Positions 9,209 through 20,597 of a stretch of 64,000 nt of DNA are shown here, one piece after another (positions within the stretch are counted from its first letter, which is position 1; each line of letters opens with the position of its first letter). The stretch covers positions 62,001 through 126,000 of the forward strand of contig CBDCLG010000016.1 of the NCBI GenBank assembly GCA_965218625.1, in the 5' to 3' direction. Under the pieces are notes generated by a model. The model had not been told where the DNA came from and did no database searches. It saw only the letters and a list, made by a program, of their open reading frames with translations. Origin of the DNA: Bin5 sp965218625. Lineage in GTDB: Bacteria > Chloroflexota > Anaerolineae > Caldilineales > Caldilineaceae. The position numbers were made by a program, and so were the translations under genes.

Positions 9209-10006
9209 CTAGGTGCGGGCCTGGATGGCGCTGCCACTCTCGTAGCGGCGCAGGCCCCGATAGAAGAAGAAGACTGCGAGTGAGAGGAAGAGAATGCTTC
9301 CGCCGCAGATCTGGGCCAGCTGGCCGAGGTCGAATTGGCGTACGAACTCGGCGGGCAGCGCGCCGATGAACGCGGCCGGGACCAGCGTGAAGAGCAGCAG
9401 CTTGGCCGTGCCGTCGAAGAGGGTGATCGGGTAGAGAGAAAAGGTTATGATGGCGTTGAAGGCGTTTTGTGTCAGCATGGGGGCGTTGCCGATCCAGAAG
9501 GTGAGGCTCTGCACGAGCACGAGGAAGGAGATGAGGACGGCGACGGCGGCGAGGCTGGCGAGGATGAAGCGCAGCAGCATGAGGCCGCTGAAGCTGTCGG
9601 AGTAGACTGCGGCGGCGGCGAAGCTGAGCAGGCCGTAGGTGAAGTCGCCGGCGGATGAAGCGTTGCTGCGGCTGGCGAGCGCGTGCAGCAGGACGGGACG
9701 GGGCAGCGACAGATAGTAGTCGAGCTGGCCTTCGGCGATGAGAGAGGAGAGCCGGAGGGCGTTGCCGAAGAGATAGGTCCCGGCGCCGAAGCCGGTGGCG
9801 ACAACACCGAAGAGGAAAAACATATCGAGCAGATTCCAGCCGTGGACCTGTTCGAAGCGGTCGAAGAAGATTATCCAGAAGACGAAGTAGAAGGCGTTGT
9901 TGAGCATCATGCCGACGACCTGTGTCAGGAAGGAGACGCGGTACTCCATGGCGCTGATGAGGTTGGCCTTCCAGAGGGCGAGCAGAAAGGGTAGATGGCG
10001 GGTCAC
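9209..10006 (-). CDS. ABC-2 type transporter permease
   Basis: Integral membrane protein of 265 residues with about six hydrophobic segments (for example NNAFYFVFWIIFF, MFFLFGVVATGFGAGTYLFG, FILASLAAVAVLISFLVLV, ILFLSLAVFFFYRGL). It belongs to the ABC-2/DUF990-like permeases that export drugs, lipids or polysaccharides. It is the third gene of an ATPase-permease-permease operon, starting 3 bp after the preceding permease ends. It probably forms a heterodimer with that permease, powered by the ATPase at 10851-11852. Cargo unknown. Confidence 0.85.
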   Translation of the reverse strand: MTRHLPFLLALWKANLISAMEYRVSFLTQVVGMMLNNAFYFVFWIIFFDRFEQVHGWNLLDMFFLFGVVATGFGAGTYLFGNALRLSSLIAEGQLDYYLSLPRPVLLHALASRSNASSAGDFTYGLLSFAAAAVYSDSFSGLMLLRFILASLAAVAVLISFLVLVQSLTFWIGNAPMLTQNAFNAIITFSLYPITLFDGTAKLLLFTLVPAAFIGALPAEFVRQFDLGQLAQICGGSILFLSLAVFFFYRGLRRYESGSAIQART

Positions 10007-10009
10007 GGC

Positions 10010-10864
10010 TCAGCCCCCGTTGACGACGAGACGGGCGACGGCCCAGCGGTAGATGAGCCAGACGGTGCAGCCGAAGACGGCCAGCCAGATGGCCTGCTGG
10101 GTGAGGACGGCGCCGAGGCGGGCTAGGCTGGGGTCGACGAAGAGGCGGGCGGGGCCGTAGATGATCCAGGCGAAGGGCAGGTTGAGCGCGACGGTCTGCA
10201 GCCAGGCCGGGAAGAAGTCGAGCGGGATGAGCAGGCCGCCGAGCACGAGCAGGAGCTTCTGGTAGATCCAGCGGAAGGCGTTGGTCTCCTCGACGACAAA
10301 CGCGCTGAGTCCGATCAGCGCGGAGAAGCAGAAGTCGAGCAGCCAGGCGAAGACGACCGCGACCGCGGCCAGCAGCCACCCGGCCGGCCCGGGCGGCGGA
10401 CCGGCCATCAGCCAGACGACTGCGCTGCCGATGACCAGGTTTCCGGCGAAGGCGATGACGGTGTCGCCGAGGCCGGCCGCGAAATGGTAGAGGATGAAGT
10501 TGAACGGCTTGTTGAGCAGGTAGGCGACGCTGCCGTCCTTGACCTGCTCGGTGATGGTATCGGAAAGCTCGCGTTTGCTGAGCATGACGGCCTCGGCCAT
10601 CATCAAGTACCACATTGTGTCCACGAGCGTGAGGCCGGCGATTGAGTGGGCGCCGGTTGAGCCGTAGGTCACGCGCCAGAGGTTCATGAAGATCCACATG
10701 AACAGGACGATGAGGAGGCTGCGGCCGAGCAGGTCCATGGGGTAGGCGAGGCTGTTGACAAGCTGCGTGCGGAAGACGGCCCAGTATTTGCCGGCCGTAG
10801 CCGGAAGAGAGCGATGGGGGGCGCGGACCGCGGCCGGGCCGAAGCCGCGCTCATTCCTGGTCAT
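10010..10864 (-). CDS. ABC-2 type transporter permease
   Basis: 284 residues and about six membrane segments (LLGRSLLIVLFMWIFM, VWLMAGPPPGPAGWLLAAVA, AVFGCTVWLIYRW). The ATG at 10864 is chosen because GGAGG precedes it and the start overlaps the end of the ATPase gene by 14 bp, suggesting translational coupling; starts up to 10903 are possible. The KRELSDTITEQVKDGSVAYLL segment resembles the cytoplasmic loop of ABC-2 permeases of the DUF990/YhcJ type. It is the middle gene of the exporter operon. Confidence 0.84.
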   Translation of the reverse strand: MTRNERGFGPAAVRAPHRSLPATAGKYWAVFRTQLVNSLAYPMDLLGRSLLIVLFMWIFMNLWRVTYGSTGAHSIAGLTLVDTMWYLMMAEAVMLSKRELSDTITEQVKDGSVAYLLNKPFNFILYHFAAGLGDTVIAFAGNLVIGSAVVWLMAGPPPGPAGWLLAAVAVVFAWLLDFCFSALIGLSAFVVEETNAFRWIYQKLLLVLGGLLIPLDFFPAWLQTVALNLPFAWIIYGPARLFVDPSLARLGAVLTQQAIWLAVFGCTVWLIYRWAVARLVVNGG

Positions 10865-11852
10865 TTTCGGCCTCCGCGCGGGCGTAGATGGCGCCGATGA
10901 CATCTTCCAGTGAGGGCTCGGAGACGGTGACGTCGGCGAGGCTGCCGGCGGACGCGAGGGCGCTGATCACCGGCTCAACCGGCGTGACGCGGGCGTCGAA
11001 GCGCATCTTGGCGCCGAATCGTCCCACTTTGAGCATATCGACGCCGGGCAGGCTGAAGCCGGGCGGCAGTTGTTCGTTGTAGCGCACGTCGATGTGCTTG
11101 ACGGTCAGGTAGCGGCGCCTGAGGGTCGAGACCTTGTCGCGGTAGACGATTTCGCCGTTGTTGATGATGATGACGCGTTTGCACAGGGCCTCGATGTCGC
11201 CGGCGTCGTGGCTGGTGAGCAGGACGCCGACGCCTTCGATCTCGTTCATGCGCTGGATTGTGGCGCGCAGGCGCTGTTTGGCGACCACGTCAAGGCCGAT
11301 GGAAGGCTCGTCGAGCAAGAGGATGCGCGGGCTGTGCAGGAGCGAGGCCGCCACCTCGCAGCGCATGCGCTGGCCCAGCGAGAGCTTGCGCACCGGCGTC
11401 TCGAGCAGATCTTCGATTTCGAAGGCTTCGGCGAGGAGGCCGATGCGGCGACGCAGGCCGGCATCCTCGAGCTCGTAGATTTTGCCGAAGAGGTAGAAGG
11501 TGTCGATTGCGGGCAGGTGATACCAGAGCTGGGGGCGCTGTCCGAAGACGGAGCCGATTTGGAACGCGAGCTCCTGCCGCTGCCGCCAGGGCACGCGACC
11601 GAGGACGCTGGCCTCGCCCGAGGTCGGGTGCAGGATGCCGGTGAGAATCTTGATGGTGGTCGACTTGCCGGCGCCGTTCGGTCCGATGAAGCCGAGCAGC
11701 TCCCCTTTGTCCATGTCGAAGGAGATGCCCCGCACAGCGTCGAGCGTCTGCATCACAGGCCGAAAGAGAGCAGCGAAAGCACCGCGCAGCCCGGCAGCCT
11801 TCCGCTTCGTCCGAAAAGTCTTTCGCAATTCACGCACCAATATCGCAGGCAT
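10851..11852 (-). CDS. ABC transporter ATP-binding protein (ABC-2 exporter)
   Basis: 333-residue nucleotide-binding subunit. Walker A is GPNGAGKST at residues ~57-65, the signature is LSLGQRMR, Walker B is ILLLDEPS and the switch histidine is in TSHD. A ~70-residue C-terminal extension after the NBD is typical of the NatA-like/DUF4162 group. The start at 11852 gives MPAILVRELRKTF; an upstream GTG/ATG would translate an intergenic repeat and is rejected. It energises the two downstream ABC-2 permeases. The ~35 residues before Walker A (KRKAAGLRGAFAALFRP) are also seen in exporter NBDs of this type. Confidence 0.9.
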   Translation of the reverse strand: MPAILVRELRKTFRTKRKAAGLRGAFAALFRPVMQTLDAVRGISFDMDKGELLGFIGPNGAGKSTTIKILTGILHPTSGEASVLGRVPWRQRQELAFQIGSVFGQRPQLWYHLPAIDTFYLFGKIYELEDAGLRRRIGLLAEAFEIEDLLETPVRKLSLGQRMRCEVAASLLHSPRILLLDEPSIGLDVVAKQRLRATIQRMNEIEGVGVLLTSHDAGDIEALCKRVIIINNGEIVYRDKVSTLRRRYLTVKHIDVRYNEQLPPGFSLPGVDMLKVGRFGAKMRFDARVTPVEPVISALASAGSLADVTVSEPSLEDVIGAIYARAEAENDQE

Positions 11853-11863
11853 TGTCACTCTCA

Positions 11864-11896
11864 AATTCCGAGCTCCGAGCTCCGAGTTCCGGCATT
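11864..11896. repeat. Intergenic GAGTTCCG-type short repeat
   Basis: Direct iteration of a 7-bp unit (GAGCTCC, GAGCTCC, GAGTTCC) followed by GGCATTTC, upstream of the ABC exporter operon. Its unit and tail match the longer tandem repeat at 25003-25044, so the two look like members of one dispersed intergenic repeat family. Confidence 0.55.
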
Positions 11897-12002
11897 TCAA
11901 ACGGAACACCATTATCTATGTAACGTGCGGCGGCGCCAAAAAAATGGAGATACTCTGCGAGGCGAGAGGGGCGCGGTTTTCCCGAAAACGGCACTGATTG
12001 GC

Positions 12003-12008
12003 TATAAT
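12003..12008 (+). promoter_or_regulatory. Probable -10 element for alaS
   Basis: A consensus TATAAT hexamer lies 90 bp before the alaS start codon, in the only AT-rich patch of the interval. No good -35 hexamer is present at 17 bp, so the promoter assignment is tentative. The ~85-nt leader shows no T-box or other riboswitch that I can recognise. Confidence 0.4.
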
Positions 12009-12097
12009 CGTCTCCAGTTTGTCTGTTTGGCGTGGTTTGGAGGCAGGTAGAGTTCTGACTCAGCGAGTTGGTGGCCAGAAACGGAGCGAGGGGCGCG

Positions 12098-14797
<2,700 letters not shown>

Positions 14798-14880
14798 CTG
14801 GCCGGACGGTCCCGCGGCGATGGGACGCATCCGTTGCCAGCGGGCTGCAGCCGGCCGGATGCGCCGGGTGAGGCAGTCGG

Positions 14881-16479
14881 GTGCCCGAACTCATTTACGT
14901 TGAGGGCGACATCAGAATCGAAACGCTGCGGCAGGAGCTGGCGCGCATGGGCAGCGGCCAGGTGGCGGTCGTCTTGCCGCAGCAGGCAACGCAGCTGGAG
15001 AGTCTGCCGCGTATGCGCCTGCTCCAACGCCAGGCGCAGGCCTTAAATCAGGAGCTGGCGATCGTCACCGGCAACCGGTTGATCCGTCGCAACGCCAAGC
15101 TCCTGGGTATCCCCATCTACAACAGAGATTCGGCCCTGCGCGGCCGGCGCTGGTGGATGGGCCGGGCGCCGTTGATTTCGCCTGCGAATCCGGCTCTCGG
15201 TCTGCCAGAGCCACCTCACTGGCGCAAAGAGGACGGCTCCTCGAGCGCGCAGGTCGAGAGCAAGCCGGGGCTCTATCGCAGCCGGCAGCGCCGAATTTCG
15301 GCCGCGCGGCGCTTTCGCCGGGGTACGCCCGCCTGGCTGCAGGTATTCGGCTATCTCTTCCTGGGCCTGTTCATGGCCGCGTTTCTGGGCGGCTTCGCCT
15401 ACTATGTGCTGCCGGCGGCGACGGTAACGCTGGTGCCGGGGCAGCGGGCGCTGGAGGCGACGGTGCTGCTGACCGCGGACCCGCAGGTAGAGGAGGCGGA
15501 CTTCGGGCGCGGGCTGCTGCCGGCGCGCCTGATGGAGACGACGGTGGAGGATACGGGCAGCGTGTTCACGACCGGCAGCGGCTGGTCGGATGTGGAGACG
15601 GCGCAGGGCAAGGTTGTCTTCACGAATCAGACAAACCGGACGGTGCGTATCCCGGCCGGGACGGTCGTCTCGACCAGCCGCGGGGAGCGCGTCGACTTTC
15701 GCATCCAGGAAGAGCTGGAGATCCCGGGCCCGATCGGGACGCAGGCGGAGGTGGAGATCGAGGCGACCGAGCCGGGTCTGTTTGGCAATGTGGACAGCGG
15801 CAGCATCACGACCGTTTCCGGCGCGCTGCGCGCGCGCGTGCGGGTGACGAACCCGGAGGCGACCGGGGGCGGCGAGTCGAGCCCGGTGCGGCTGGTCACG
15901 CAGGCGGACAAGGACAGATTGGTTGACGAGGTTTTCGGCGGCATTGAGGCACGCGGGCATGCGGAGCTTTCACCCCTGCTGCACGAGGACGAGTGGTTGC
16001 CGGAAGGCCTGATCCAGCACTTCATCGTCGCGCAGGCATTTGACAGTTTCAACGACGAGGAGTCGGACGTACTCAACCTCACGCTGCGCGTGCTGCTGCA
16101 GGGGGTCGCGATCAGCCGCAGCGCGTCCGAGGAGGCGGCGATGGCGGCGCTGCGGCAGGCGGTGCCGGAACGCGGCCAGCTGGTGGCTGAATCGATCGGT
16201 TTTTCGATAGAGCCGCACAGCGTGGTCAGCGGGCGGACGTTGCGGTACACGGTCAAGGCGAGCGGAAACTATGTCATTCCGATCGACGGCGTCGAGGTGA
16301 GCCGGGCGGTGACCGGTTTGGGCGTCGAGGAGGCGGCCCGGCGGCTGCAGGAGGAGTGGCTACTGGCCCGGCAGCCGACGATTTACCAGGACCCCGGTTG
16401 GTTTGGCACACTTCCCCAGTTTGCCAGCCGCATACAGGTGCGGGTCGAACTGCGCGAGGCGGCGCGCAGCAGCCAGTAA
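14881..16479 (+). CDS. Membrane-anchored baseplate J/gp47-like protein
   Basis: 532 residues from a GTG start. Residues 1-~90 form a small alpha/beta cytoplasmic domain (MPELIYVEGDIRIETLRQEL). A basic stretch leads to one membrane helix at ~156-178 (VFGYLFLGLFMAAFLGGFAYYVL). The rest is outside and beta-rich, with KVVFTNQTNRTVRIPAGTVV and GLFGNVDSGSITTV, both characteristic of the baseplate J-like domain found in Chloroflexota envelope proteins. Its function is not established; the domain in phage tails is structural. It sits between alaS and ruvX with short gaps, so all three may be one transcript. This is a family call, not evidence of a prophage. Confidence 0.72.
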   Translation: MPELIYVEGDIRIETLRQELARMGSGQVAVVLPQQATQLESLPRMRLLQRQAQALNQELAIVTGNRLIRRNAKLLGIPIYNRDSALRGRRWWMGRAPLISPANPALGLPEPPHWRKEDGSSSAQVESKPGLYRSRQRRISAARRFRRGTPAWLQVFGYLFLGLFMAAFLGGFAYYVLPAATVTLVPGQRALEATVLLTADPQVEEADFGRGLLPARLMETTVEDTGSVFTTGSGWSDVETAQGKVVFTNQTNRTVRIPAGTVVSTSRGERVDFRIQEELEIPGPIGTQAEVEIEATEPGLFGNVDSGSITTVSGALRARVRVTNPEATGGGESSPVRLVTQADKDRLVDEVFGGIEARGHAELSPLLHEDEWLPEGLIQHFIVAQAFDSFNDEESDVLNLTLRVLLQGVAISRSASEEAAMAALRQAVPERGQLVAESIGFSIEPHSVVSGRTLRYTVKASGNYVIPIDGVEVSRAVTGLGVEEAARRLQEEWLLARQPTIYQDPGWFGTLPQFASRIQVRVELREAARSSQ

Positions 16480-16492
16480 TACCCCGCAACAA

Positions 16493-16957
16493 ATGAACCT
16501 GCCACCCCCATTCGAACAGGACTCGCCCCCGGGCAAGATCATGGCGCTGGACGTCGGCGACGCGCGCATCGGCGTCGCGGTCTGTGATCCGCTGCGCCTG
16601 ACCGTGCGGCCGCTGCGCACGCTGCGCCGGCGCAGCCGGCGGCAGGATTTCGCCGCGCTCGCCAGGACCTACGCTGAGGAGGAGGCGGTACTGGTTGTGT
16701 GCGGCCTGCCGCTCAACATGGACGGCAGCGAGGGGCCGCAGGCGCGCAAAGTGCGCAACTGGGCGGCGCGATTTGGGCGCGCGTTGCGTGCAGCCCGCGG
16801 GCAGGAGGTCTCGGTACACTTTTGGGACGAGCGCCTCAGCAGCTTTGCGGCGGACGAGTGGATTGCGGAGGCCGGGCCGCATAGTGCGGGGCAGGATGCG
16901 GTGGCGGCGGCGGTGATTCTGCGCAGTTTTCTGGATGCGCAGGGCGGGGGTGGGTGA
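16493..16957 (+). CDS. ruvX: RuvX/YqgF Holliday-junction resolvase-like RNase H fold protein
   Basis: 154 residues. YqgF-family proteins act in 16S rRNA 5'-end processing and may resolve Holliday junctions. The first catalytic-site strand is IMALDVGDARIGVAV. VVCGLPLNMDGSEGPQ is the conserved GLP-NMDG motif, and acidic residues appear in WDERLSS and in GQDAVAAAVIL. The ATG at 16493 lies 13 bp after the preceding stop. An ATG at 16541 is an alternative, since residues 1-16 are variable. Its 3' end is duplicated in degraded form at ~19650-19715, and a remnant of a nucleotidyltransferase gene start overlaps its stop codon. Confidence 0.9.
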   Translation: MNLPPPFEQDSPPGKIMALDVGDARIGVAVCDPLRLTVRPLRTLRRRSRRQDFAALARTYAEEEAVLVVCGLPLNMDGSEGPQARKVRNWAARFGRALRAARGQEVSVHFWDERLSSFAADEWIAEAGPHSAGQDAVAAAVILRSFLDAQGGGG

Positions 16958-17000
16958 ATGGTTGCATCTTAAGATGCGATATCGCCGGATGCAGGAGCGG
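16950..17000 (+). pseudogene. 5' remnant of an MNT nucleotidyltransferase gene
   Basis: Starting with a GTG that overlaps the ruvX stop codon, the translation GEWLHLKMRYRRMQER aligns with the start of the MNT gene at 20233 (DEWLHLRERHRRKLEE). At the DNA level, TGAATGG-TGCATCT and ATCGCCGGA-GC-GGAG blocks are shared. The similarity is lost after about 17 codons. I read this as a decayed second copy of the MNT gene start; see the ruvX remnant at 19650. Confidence 0.6.
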
Positions 17001-17181
17001 ACAGTTGTGAGAGATTGCAGCGTGAGTTTGAAGACGACAGCGATGTTCTTGTTTCAAGGTGACGGCGTACAGGGAGAGGGCGGCCGGTCGGAGTGAACGC
17101 CTTGCCGACAGACTGCGCCACAAGCGACTTCGCGGGCAGGCGCCCTTTGCAGGGCTGCCTTTGATTAGAGGAGAACCGACA

Positions 17182-19560
17182 TTGAATGCCAAGAGCCTTG
17201 CCTTAATCTTCGTCCTGGTCCTGTTGCTGGTTTCGGGGCCGGTCCCTGTCGTCGCACAGGAAACGGACCTGTGCAGTTCCGAGGAGCTGTTCTCGCCCGG
17301 AGATACCGTAGCTGATGAAGTATCGGATGTGACGGCCCCGCATATCGATATCATAAAGGTCACTACCTCGATACCGGAATGGAGGATCCTGACCGTTGCA
17401 TTCCAGCTCAGAGACCTGCCGGAGACGCTCGACTTCAACAGGCCCGGTGTTGAAGAAGGCGAAATCGAGTACAAGTGGGAAGTGTTGGTCGACCTTGACG
17501 GCGACCCCAATACCGGCTTCAGAGGGGGGTTCGATCACCTGCTTTCTGCCTCTTATTCTGTGACCCTGTCGGAGGGCGGAACCGGCGTCTCTGCGCCAAT
17601 CGGGGAAAGAGTGCGGGCCAGCACCTTTCGGCTGGACCATGAGGGCGGGACCGCTGTTCTCGACGCCAAAATTGAAGTGTCGGTCGAAGAGGATACTGTC
17701 ACGATAAGAGGCGGCATCCCGAGGCTGACACCGAAGGCGCGCCTTGCATTTGAGACTTACGATGCCCTGGCAGGCGCCGACCGGGCCGGGTGCTTCCCTC
17801 TCTACGGGGAGATGTTGACACTGGGCGATTGCCAGTCCGGCGCCGGCGCGGCCTTGCCGGGACAATCTGTAACCGACGAAGAAGGGGACGCCTCGCCCGC
17901 GCACATCGATATAACCCGGGTAGATACCTTCCACAGGAGAGGCGCCCTGACGGTCGTGTTTCACCTGCGCGACCTTCCGGAGAGACTTACGTTTAACCGG
18001 CCGGGCATCGACGAAGGGCTGCTGGAGTATTCGTGGGAGGTACTGATCGACGTGGACAACGACAAGCAGACCGGCGATCGGGGGACCGACTACACGCTGT
18101 CCGCCTTTCACTACATTCGCCCAACGAAGAGTGGGACCAATGTCACCGCCCCCGTCGAGAACGGCGCAGAGGTCTTCCTCTTCGTCCCGACAGAAGATGG
18201 CGGCATGAAGGGGTTAAGCGGGAGCGCCTCGATGGAGGTGTCTGCCGAAGACGATACGATTACACTTTACGCCATCATTCCCGAGCTCAATGCCGAATCG
18301 CGGCTCACGTTTGGGGCCTTCGACAGGCTGGAAGGTTCCGATCGGGTCGGGTGTCCTCCTTCTCTCTCCTGGGCAGATCTCCCCCCGCTGTGCGGCGCAG
18401 CTGAAGCGTTAGACCCCGGTAATTCCGCGACCGATGCCCCTGGCGATGTGACGGAAATTATGCGGTCGGTCCCCGGGCCTTCCGGGGCGTTGACGACCTC
18501 ACATGTAGACATCACCGGGGTCAACAGTTCTCTATCGGGGGAGACACTGACGGTCGTCTTTCATCTTGCCGACGTTCCGGAGACGCTGGCATTCAATCGA
18601 ACAGGGGTCGACGCCAACACGATGGAGTACCGGTGGGAAGTGTCGATCGATGTAGACAACGACCTCGGGACCGGCCACGGGGGAGGCTTTGAGTACCTTC
18701 TTTCCGCCACGCATATCGTAACTCCTGCGGGAGAGGGGGAAAACGAAGCAGTCCCGATCGAAGACGCGGCCATAGCATACGTCTGGAAGCTGGCCCCAAG
18801 CAGCATGGGAGTTCTCTGGGTTGCTGAACTTGAAGTCTCGGCCGACGAGGACACGATTACGATTTCCGGGCTGGTTCCCGGTATCAGCGCCGATTCGCGG
18901 TTGGCATTCAGAACGGACGACTTTCCCGGCGGCCTATCCGACGAAATCGACTGCCAGGCCTCAGCAAGCCTGTTCCTGGTGCCGGGGCCCTGCGGCGGTG
19001 ACGAAGCCATAGTAAGACCCAACCAGACGATAGCCGACACGCCGGAGGAGGAGCTGCCGGCTTACATAGACTTCGTGCGGATCAGTACGGCCGTTGCCGG
19101 GGATACGCTTGCCGCAATCTTTCACGTCAGAGATCTGCCCTACGACATAGCGCAAGACGGTGTTGGCACGGACGGTGACGTTTCCATATACGGATGGAGC
19201 GTGTCGATTGACGTGGACCCCGGCAACGAGAGCGGCCACCTTGGGTTCGACTACCAGTTGTCAGCCACCTACCCCTTGCAATTGCAAGACATTGAAGGCA
19301 GCGAGACGGGGCCGGCCGACGGCCTGCTTCAGGCATACGTCTGGGAGAGAATACCCGACGGGTACAGGCAGCTTGAGGAGGGGGTCATCGTGTTGTCGCC
19401 TCGGGCCGATACGGTAACCCTGATTGGAGACATTCCCGGCATCACGGCCGACTCTCGCCTGGTCTTCGACGCCTTCGTCGCGCGCAAGGATTCTGACAGG
19501 ATACTCTGCCAGGAGGCGGCGTCTGTGGGAGGAGAAGAAACGACATCCTCCTCCCCGTGA
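17182..19560 (+). CDS. Secreted protein with four tandem beta-sandwich-like repeats
   Basis: 792 residues from a TTG at 17182, chosen because AGAGGAG precedes it and a clear signal peptide follows (NAKSLALIFVLVLLLVSGP, cleavage near VVAQ). Four ~180-200-residue repeats start near 17262, 17791, 18355 and 18956. Each has an HIDIT-like strand, a TLTVVFHLRDLPETL-like strand, FNRPGVD, EYxWEVxIDVDND and a closing RLxF...DR-x-x-C. Each repeat also has a cysteine near each end, suggesting one disulphide per domain. The pattern recalls DOMON/CBM9-type sandwiches, which bind sugars or haem, but I cannot name the family with certainty. No anchor or sorting signal is seen at the C-terminus. The gene lies between two partial copies of the ruvX-MNT region. 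Confidence 0.72.
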   Translation: MNAKSLALIFVLVLLLVSGPVPVVAQETDLCSSEELFSPGDTVADEVSDVTAPHIDIIKVTTSIPEWRILTVAFQLRDLPETLDFNRPGVEEGEIEYKWEVLVDLDGDPNTGFRGGFDHLLSASYSVTLSEGGTGVSAPIGERVRASTFRLDHEGGTAVLDAKIEVSVEEDTVTIRGGIPRLTPKARLAFETYDALAGADRAGCFPLYGEMLTLGDCQSGAGAALPGQSVTDEEGDASPAHIDITRVDTFHRRGALTVVFHLRDLPERLTFNRPGIDEGLLEYSWEVLIDVDNDKQTGDRGTDYTLSAFHYIRPTKSGTNVTAPVENGAEVFLFVPTEDGGMKGLSGSASMEVSAEDDTITLYAIIPELNAESRLTFGAFDRLEGSDRVGCPPSLSWADLPPLCGAAEALDPGNSATDAPGDVTEIMRSVPGPSGALTTSHVDITGVNSSLSGETLTVVFHLADVPETLAFNRTGVDANTMEYRWEVSIDVDNDLGTGHGGGFEYLLSATHIVTPAGEGENEAVPIEDAAIAYVWKLAPSSMGVLWVAELEVSADEDTITISGLVPGISADSRLAFRTDDFPGGLSDEIDCQASASLFLVPGPCGGDEAIVRPNQTIADTPEEELPAYIDFVRISTAVAGDTLAAIFHVRDLPYDIAQDGVGTDGDVSIYGWSVSIDVDPGNESGHLGFDYQLSATYPLQLQDIEGSETGPADGLLQAYVWERIPDGYRQLEEGVIVLSPRADTVTLIGDIPGITADSRLVFDAFVARKDSDRILCQEAASVGGEETTSSSP

Positions 19561-19649
19561 AAAGGGGAATAGGTCTTTCGAAAGGGGCGGTCGTATCGGG
19601 CTGGCGTTGCCTGCCATTCGGGCGAGGGATTTCCCGCAGCGCCTGTGAG

Positions 19650-19715
19650 ACAGGAGTCTGAGCAGGTTTGCGGCGGACAAGTGGATTGTAGAAGCTGTGC
19701 GCCGCTGGAGGGGCA
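19650..19715 (+). pseudogene. Remnant of the ruvX 3' end
   Basis: The segment containing TTTGCGGCGGACAAGTGGAT matches the ruvX region at 16843-16870, which differs mainly by GAC-GAG for GAC-AAG. A second shared block is GGGGCAGGA. Translated, it reads FAADKWIVEA against FAADEWIAEA in ruvX. The match fades on both sides. It marks one boundary of a duplication or insertion around the four-repeat gene. The rest of 19561-19817 holds no other feature that I recognise. Confidence 0.6.
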
Positions 19716-19817
19716 GGACCCCGTGTGTTGTACGCGGGCGCCAATGCTGTCAGTCTGGGACAGAAGGTCCGAACGCCGCGTTGGCGAAAGGGAAGGAAAG
19801 GGGCGGGGAAGTCCTTC

Positions 19818-20231
19818 ATGAGGATAAACACGGATCACCTGGGCCGCTGCATCCGTACGCTCAGAATCGCGTGGGACGGTCTCCAGAAGTATGAACGCGG
19901 AGAGATGCCTTATGAGATCTACTGCGCGGCGTGTGTCAAGGAGTTTGAGCTGGTGCTGGAACAGAGCGGCAGACTGCTGAAGAGGCGGCTGCGGCCTTAC
20001 TTTGCCAGCAACGGGCAGGCGGACCAGCTCTACTTCAATGACATTTTTCGCTATGCCGCCAAGCACTGTCTGATCGACGATCAGACCTGCGAACGGTGGC
20101 TGGAGTATCGCGCCTGCCGCAACGAAACTGCGCATGAATATGGAGAGCATTACGCCGAGCGGACCTTGGCGCTGCTGCCGCAGTTTATTGTCGACGCCGA
20201 GGCGTTGGTCGGGGTGATCGAGGTGGGCTAA
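19818..20231 (+). CDS. HEPN-domain protein (HI0074-type, nucleotidyltransferase partner)
   Basis: 137-residue all-helical protein of the 'nucleotidyltransferase substrate-binding' (HI0074) group. It contains the HEPN ribonuclease motif R-x4-H as R101-NETA-H106, within YRACRNETAHEYGEH. In HEPN/MNT pairs the HEPN protein is usually the toxin (an RNase) and is neutralised by its MNT partner, often by AMPylation. The ATG at 19818 follows GGGGAAG. It ends one base before the GTG of the MNT gene, so the pair is translationally linked. Confidence 0.85.
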   Translation: MRINTDHLGRCIRTLRIAWDGLQKYERGEMPYEIYCAACVKEFELVLEQSGRLLKRRLRPYFASNGQADQLYFNDIFRYAAKHCLIDDQTCERWLEYRACRNETAHEYGEHYAERTLALLPQFIVDAEALVGVIEVG

Positions 20232-20232
20232 G

Positions 20233-20550
20233 GTGGATGAATGGCTGCATCTAAGGGAGAGGCATCGCCGGAAGCTGGAGGAGATCCTGCGGGAGCATCT
20301 GCCCGAAGCCGAGGTGTGGGCGTACGGCAGCCGGGTCAGCGGAGGGAGCCACGGCGGCAGCGACCTGGACCTGGTCCTCCGCAGCCCCGATCTGGAGAAG
20401 ATTCCGCTGCCCAAACTGATGGCCGTCGAGGCGGCGCTGCGCGAGTTCACAATCCCGTTCCTGGTTGAGGCGCGCGATTGGGCGCGGCTGCCGGAGAGCT
20501 TTCGGCGCGAGATCGAACGCGACTACGTTGTGCTGGCGGGCGCATCTTAG
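20233..20550 (+). CDS. MNT-domain nucleotidyltransferase (antitoxin of HEPN/MNT pair)
   Basis: 105 residues, GTG start. The nucleotidyltransferase active-site pattern is intact: G32-S33, then D44-L-D46 (YGSRVSGGSHGGSDLDLVL), matching GSx10DxD, and a third acidic residue is probably in FLVEARDW. MNT proteins transfer AMP to the HEPN partner to silence it. The short length is typical. A decayed copy of its first 17 codons overlaps the ruvX stop at 16950. Confidence 0.87.
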   Translation: MDEWLHLRERHRRKLEEILREHLPEAEVWAYGSRVSGGSHGGSDLDLVLRSPDLEKIPLPKLMAVEAALREFTIPFLVEARDWARLPESFRREIERDYVVLAGAS

Positions 20551-20597
20551 CGGTGTTCATGGCAAGCATGTGGTCCATTAATAAGGAAGTGAGCTAG

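Noticed and set aside
14881..16479. Prophage, suggested by the baseplate-J-like domain
   Set aside because: No other phage structural, integrase or lysis gene is nearby, and the protein has a membrane anchor and sits between alaS and ruvX.
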